From Xestospongia muta (taxonomy: Eukaryota; Porifera; Demospongiae; Haplosclerida; Petrosiidae): a stretch of DNA of 64,000 bases. Shown in pieces: positions 59,601 to 64,000 of the stretch (its first letter is position 1; the number at the start of each line of letters is the position of its first letter). The stretch spans positions 6,391,876-6,455,875 of the forward strand of contig OY848918.1 of NCBI GenBank assembly GCA_963693285.1. Direction: 5' to 3'. The notes below the pieces were generated by a model. That model worked only from the letters and a program-made list of their open reading frames with translations, made no database searches and was not told the DNA's origin. The translations under genes and the position numbers were made by a program.

Positions 59601-61317
59601 TAGATGTTTATGGTAAATACAGTGATTATAAGTACATTGACCTTTTATGTCTTAATTTGTAGCTCCAACTATTAAACAATTTCAAGCCATGACTCTTCAT
59701 ATGATTGAGGAAGGTAATTTACAAAACATTATCTTGGCTGTCACACCTTACCATTAAAACAAAAATGTTTATTTATGTAATTATATTAATATATTTTTTG
59801 TAGATAACCATATTTCTAGAGATGTCTATGAGAAATACTCTCAAGAGGATGGTGTTATTCCATTCAAAGCTGTTAAATGGATCATTGTTGGACCACCTCA
59901 AGTTGGTAAAACTACCACTAAAATGCGTCTTCTTAAGCAAATTAAAAACATACAAAGTGAAGGTGGTAATGTAAAACCTGATAGCACAGGATTAGAAAAA
60001 CCTATAGAAGTTATGAGTGCCACAATCATTTCTTCTGATGACACTGACAACAGTTTGTACTGGAAAGCCTTAACTGTGTCACAGTTAGATCAAGCTTTGA
60101 TGTGCTACATCAATTCACAACCTGCATTCACTACAGAAACTTTATCTTGTCAGACTCACAATGAATCTCATATGCCTGATTACATAAATACATTGTCAAC
60201 AGAGCAAGATGAAATGGATGTTTTTGCCCTAAACAATAAGGAAGAGTATTTATCATTGCAATCTCGCAAGCGTTCCCATACTTTTGACTCCACAGACACA
60301 AATATTAAGAAACAAGCACACTCTTTTGAAAATGATGACAATGATCTCTCTCAATATTGCATACCATTCCCAGAGAGTGCACGTGATAAAGAAGAATTAC
60401 CAATATTTCAATCTCGCAAGCGTTCTCATTCACCTGATTCTATAGCAAATACAATAATTAAGAAACAGGCAATTTTTTTTGATTCTGAAAATGATGAAAA
60501 TGAGTTTCCCCCAAACAGCACAGAATCGCTAAAGTACAGTTCCACATATAGTGAATATCAGACAGAAGAGTCTGATAATATGGAAATTCAGCATTCCTTA
60601 CTATTCATGAGAAACGAGAGGAATGTATCATCAATAGTAATGAATTTTATTAAAAAACAATGCAATGATAAAGACTTTTTTAGTCTTTTTAAAGAGGTGA
60701 AAGACTCAGTGTCTAGTAGTACATCCATTTATATTACAGATACTGGTGGTCAGCCTGAGTTTCTTCGTTTACTTCCAGTAATTCTTTCTAAGCCAGCATT
60801 TTATTTTGTTTTCTTCAGCTTGGCTAAACAACTAGATCTAAAACACCCTGTAAACTTCACCAAAGATGGTGAGACTCAAACACTCTATCACTCGACACAA
60901 ACTGTCAAAGACATTTTGAGTCAATTGCTATCCTCTCTTCATATTCCAATATCATGTGATGAAGAGCATTCTAAAGTCAAATCAAGAGCATTATTATTTG
61001 GTACTAATGCTGATCATCCTTATAAGAATGTAGATGAAATAAGTGATGAATTAAAAGAGATTCTTCCATCAGATTCAACTTATGTCAACAGTATTGAGTC
61101 AAAGTTTAAAACCATTTTTATTCCTGTAAATAACATGAATGGCACAGAAGATGAAATCATTAGTATTAGACAATATCTTGAAGAGCTTGTCAATGATATT
61201 GAGCCTGTTAATATACCTGTTCGTTGGCTTATATTTCATCTTCTGCTTCGCAAAAGATTTAAAGAAGCCAAGGTCTGTTCTTTGGAAGATTGTGAACGAC
61301 TTGCTAAGGAATGCTTT
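53674..61317 (+). pseudogene. Unit K: second double-Roco gene, frameshifted and cut by an LTR retrotransposon
   Basis: Exons 53674-53839, 57247-59161, 59211-59244, 59301-59612, 59663-59713 and 59804 onward. The plan equals unit D: N-terminus of J type (SIAAIIGVVP...PIQLQG), pseudo-Roc P-loop NGLMNSGKT, COR-like VPLSWLFLRSLFYR, Death-like exon, 51-nt linker exon, canonical Roc (G1 GPPQVGKTT, G3 DTGGQPEF near 60739, TNADH) and COR (IPVRW). The G1-G3 insertion again has QSRKRSH repeats (about 60260 and 60413). A 2-nt gain near 58775 shifts frame in the first COR-like part. At 61317, in the COR winged helix (SLEDCERLAKEC), a Ty3/gypsy LTR begins. The remaining COR, ZU5 and CARD exons, if present, lie beyond the window. 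Confidence 0.85.
53840..57246 (+). repeat. Long first intron of K with a roughly 1-kb tandem triplication
   Basis: Three related blocks begin near 54190, 55110 and 56160. Each carries a GTGTTGAAAA...TTTTGTAAA...TTGTT region, then ATAGTGAATAGTGTCATTCCATG (about 54533, 55551 and 56453), then a CAAAGTAAACT/TCCTCC-rich part. The third copy is shortened. Nothing coding. A small open frame at 56673-56870 has no recognisable similarity. Confidence 0.65.
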
Positions 61318-61521
61318 TGTTATATATTTGGGTTGATGGACGGTGAGTTCGATTTAAACTGATTTAAATAGATCTTGTACTAACAGTGACAAACTCAGAG
61401 TAAGTAAAACAACACACTATTGACATGTGGTCTCTGCCACGCATGCGCATATATATATTTATATAAACTAATAACAGTAAATGAATAATAAATCACAATG
61501 CAATATATTTAATACATAACA
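61318..61521 (-). repeat. 3' LTR of the Ty3/gypsy element (204 bp)
   Basis: On the - strand it runs TGTTATGTATT...ATATATAACA: TG...CA ends with TGTTAT/ATAACA inverted tips. A purine tract GGTGAAGGAGGGAT (61522-61535, - strand) lies directly inside, as expected for plus-strand priming. The host sequence before it is GAATGCTTTT of the K COR exon. The other LTR and the duplicated target lie outside the window. Confidence 0.85.
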
Positions 61522-61551
61522 ATCCCTCCTTCACCAGATAGAAAATAGGGG

Positions 61552-64000
61552 TTAGAAAGTAGGGTGATAACGATCAATGGGCGCACGACTTCTCTTGGAA
61601 TACCTTGTAGGTCCTTTTGTCTTGTCATTAGAAATCGTAATATTCCTATCGGATGTTACAGTCGAATCTGTAGTACACGGATTTGGTTGGATTGTCTCTT
61701 CAAGCTGTACAGGTTCCATCTCCTGCATCTCTTCTGATTGATTATTGGTTTCTTCCATTTGATCAGTTGTAGTTTGTTCTTCATTTATTCCTCCAGGCAT
61801 TGTCAGTGGATCCATACTCTCTTCACCTTGCGGTCTACTAAAACTTTCATTTTTATTTTCCTGTGTTTTGTTGACAATCACATGGTCAATATGCCTTCTC
61901 CATATCCTTCCATCAGTCAATTCGATATTTACTACGTTTCTTCCCTCTTTACTTACTATTTTGCCTGGTAACCATTTGTTTCCAGACCCAAAATTATGAG
62001 CCATTACTCTCTCTCCAATATTCAAATATATAGGTTTCTGATTTCGAACAAAATGTTTCTCTTTCTGATTTCTTGCTTTCTGGTGGTTTGTTGGATACAA
62101 AAGGTCTAAATGTGTTCTTATCCTCCTTCTCATTAGCAATTCAGCTGGTGCAGTACCCGTAGTACTTTGGGGTGTCACTCTGTATTTTAACAAGAAACGT
62201 GGAATTCTTGTTTCTAATGGACCCTCCATCTTTCTCAGTCCCTTCTTTACTGTTTTGACAGCACGCTCTGCCAATCCATTCGAAGCTGGGTGATATGGAG
62301 GTGTGAACATATGTCGAATTCCATTTCGTTGCATGAACTCTTTAAATTCTTGACTCGTAAAAGCCGGACCATTGTCAGACACTAGTACTTCAGGGAGACC
62401 GTGTGTAGCAAAAACTGTTCTCAATTTCAAAATAGTAGATTCGGAGGAAGTTGATGGTACACTGAAAACTTCAAGCCATTTTGAGTAGGCGTCAATAATG
62501 ATTAGCAGGGTTTTACCCATAAATGGTCCTGCATGATCCACATGTAGTCGTGTCCATGGCTTCTCTGGCCACTTCCATGCTTGCACTGGTCTTGCTGGAG
62601 GCATTTCCTTTTCTTGTTGACACTTTATACAATCATGTGCTTGTTTCTCCAAATCTATATTCAAAGACGGCCACCACACATAACTCCTGGCAAAATATTT
62701 CATTTTGACAATTCCTGGATGGCCTTCATGAATTTCTTGTAGTACATGTTGTCTCAGCTGATGTGGTATGATAACTCTAGTACCCCATAAGAGACAGCCA
62801 TCCTCAACACTTAACTCATCTTTTCTCTGCTTATACGGTGCTATGTCTTTACTGGTAATGTTTTCTGGCCAGCCCTGTAGGACATATTTCTTAACCTTTG
62901 ACAAAACTATGTCTCTCTCAGTATAAGAATTAACTTGGGATACTGATACTAAGGAATTATCCAGTCTTTCCATAAGTAGTATAGTCTCAGCTGGCTTGGG
63001 TACGTGTTTGAGTGTTGTTGGTAATGGAAGTCTGCTAAGACCATCAGCATTTCCAATGTTTTTACCGGGACGATATTTAATAGAGTAGCAATAGCCACTT
63101 AATGTTAGTGCCCATCTCTGAACTCTGGCAGAGGCAGTTGCTGGAATTCCTCGATTTTCTCCGAATAAATACATTAACGGTTTGTGATCTGAATAAATGG
63201 AAAATGTGCGACCATACAGATATTGGTGGTACCGTTTCACTCCGAATACAATAGCAAGTGCTTCTTTGTCGATTTGCGAATATCTTTTTTCAACAGGTGT
63301 GAGAGCTCGAGAAACATAACTGATAGGACGCTCAGTTCCATCTTCCATTTGGTGAGCTAATACCGCTCCCACTCCTACTGGTGAGGCATCACACGATAAT
63401 ATTAATGGCTTTGAACAATCATAATGAACAAGTAGATTAGGTGACTGCAAAAATGACTTAGCTCGTATGAAGGCATCATCTTGTTCTTTCGACCAACTCC
63501 ATGACACATTTGTCTGCAACAACTTATAGAGAGGTGACAAAATAGTTGACATATTTGGTATAAATTTACTGTAATAGTTAATTAAACCTAGGAATGCTTT
63601 TAATTGAGATCGATTTGTTGGCCTAGGTGCATCACTTATTGCTCTAACCTTTTCATCTGTGGGTTGGAGTCCTTCTTTACTTATTTTGTGTCCAAGATAC
63701 TCAACGCTGGGAAGTAAGAACTGACACTTGGACTTCTTTAACCGCATTCCAGCTCTTTCTAATCTTGTGAGAACCTCATCTAGCGTCTTAAGATGTTCCT
63801 CCTCAGTACACCCTGTGATCAAGATGTCGTCAATATAAACTGCTACGTGCTCTAGTCCTTGCAGTAGATTCTCCATTGTTCGCTGGAATATGGCAGGGGC
63901 AGAGGAGACTCCAAAAGGCAACCTATTATACTCATAAAGACCTTTGTGAGTGTTTATGACCAGGTACTTCTTCGCAGTCTCATCTAGGCTCAATTGAAGA
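61552..64000 (-). CDS. Ty3/gypsy pol: reverse transcriptase, RNase H, integrase (5' part outside window)
   Basis: An open frame of at least 813 codons read right to left. Reverse transcriptase with LPFGVSSAPAIFQ and the active-site box YIDDILITG; the TLDEVL...LGHKIS thumb region; RNase H with LSCDASPVGVGAVLAHQ, DKEALAIVFG and YSDHKPL; integrase zinc box (HEGHPG...CIKCQQ); and core triad in HVDHAGPF, VSDNGPAFTS and NGLAERAVKT. The C-terminal tail is Glu/Thr-rich and ends near the LTR. Gag, protease and the first part of the reverse transcriptase are beyond the right edge. The open frame and crisp LTR tips suggest a fairly young insertion. Interrupts unit K. Confidence 0.93.
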   Translation of the reverse strand, partial: LQLSLDETAKKYLVINTHKGLYEYNRLPFGVSSAPAIFQRTMENLLQGLEHVAVYIDDILITGCTEEEHLKTLDEVLTRLERAGMRLKKSKCQFLLPSVEYLGHKISKEGLQPTDEKVRAISDAPRPTNRSQLKAFLGLINYYSKFIPNMSTILSPLYKLLQTNVSWSWSKEQDDAFIRAKSFLQSPNLLVHYDCSKPLILSCDASPVGVGAVLAHQMEDGTERPISYVSRALTPVEKRYSQIDKEALAIVFGVKRYHQYLYGRTFSIYSDHKPLMYLFGENRGIPATASARVQRWALTLSGYCYSIKYRPGKNIGNADGLSRLPLPTTLKHVPKPAETILLMERLDNSLVSVSQVNSYTERDIVLSKVKKYVLQGWPENITSKDIAPYKQRKDELSVEDGCLLWGTRVIIPHQLRQHVLQEIHEGHPGIVKMKYFARSYVWWPSLNIDLEKQAHDCIKCQQEKEMPPARPVQAWKWPEKPWTRLHVDHAGPFMGKTLLIIIDAYSKWLEVFSVPSTSSESTILKLRTVFATHGLPEVLVSDNGPAFTSQEFKEFMQRNGIRHMFTPPYHPASNGLAERAVKTVKKGLRKMEGPLETRIPRFLLKYRVTPQSTTGTAPAELLMRRRIRTHLDLLYPTNHQKARNQKEKHFVRNQKPIYLNIGERVMAHNFGSGNKWLPGKIVSKEGRNVVNIELTDGRIWRRHIDHVIVNKTQENKNESFSRPQGEESMDPLTMPGGINEEQTTTDQMEETNNQSEEMQEMEPVQLEETIQPNPCTTDSTVTSDRNITISNDKTKGPTRYSKRSRAPIDRYHPTF

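Overview
This is metazoan nuclear DNA: AT-rich, with short GT-AG introns (mostly 45-60 nt), a Ty3/gypsy retrotransposon, hAT-like elements, and Roco, Death, ZU5 and CARD-like signalling domains. A demosponge such as Amphimedon queenslandica fits best. That species call is an inference from style and gene content, not a database match.

The window is dominated by a tandem array of about twelve copies of one gene family, all on the + strand: A (1-2659), A' relic (3100-4440), B (4803-7820), C (9625-11353), D (13333-21826), E (22789-25502), F (30105-31966), G (33234-35975), H (36321-39221), I (40525-43442), J (44421-48798) and K (53674 to 61317, then broken). Each unit has the same exon plan: a short first exon ending in phase 1, a ~1.95-kb exon, a 31/34-nt micro-exon, a Death-domain-like exon, and a short terminal exon. 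E, G, I and J are fully open (830, 828, 851 and 881 codons). A, B, C, F, H and K carry nonsense, frameshift, splice-site or deletion lesions.

The main observation is that the ~650-residue protein encoded by the large exon reads as a diverged Roc-COR module. It keeps a P-loop but has lost the G3 and G4 GTPase motifs, and its COR half lines up block by block with the canonical Roc-COR encoded further downstream in D and K. In D and K the Death-domain exon does not lead to a stop. Instead a 51-nt phase-matched linker exon runs on into a canonical Roc-COR, which in D continues through ZU5, a UPA-like region and a CARD-like death fold. The predicted protein is pseudo-Roc-COR / Death / Roc-COR / ZU5 / UPA / CARD-like, about 2,120 codons. 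The domain set suggests death-fold or innate-immune-type signalling by analogy with DAPK1, PIDD and UNC5; that role is inferred. D as given here has one in-frame TGA and one extra base.

Other contents: 5'-truncated pieces of an axonemal dynein intermediate-chain-like gene (- strand, 26.9-27.7 kb) and of cystinosin (+ strand, 27.7-28.4 kb) abutting head to head; a 42-bp minisatellite that is open for 501 codons (49.6-51.0 kb); a TLC/CLN8-like membrane-protein gene split by a 777-bp inverted-repeat element (51.6-53.1 kb); and the 3' LTR and pol region of a Ty3/gypsy element on the - strand (61318 to the window end) that interrupts K inside its second COR domain. Intergenic DNA is largely made of duplicated array segments, orphan Death-domain exons and small interspersed repeats.
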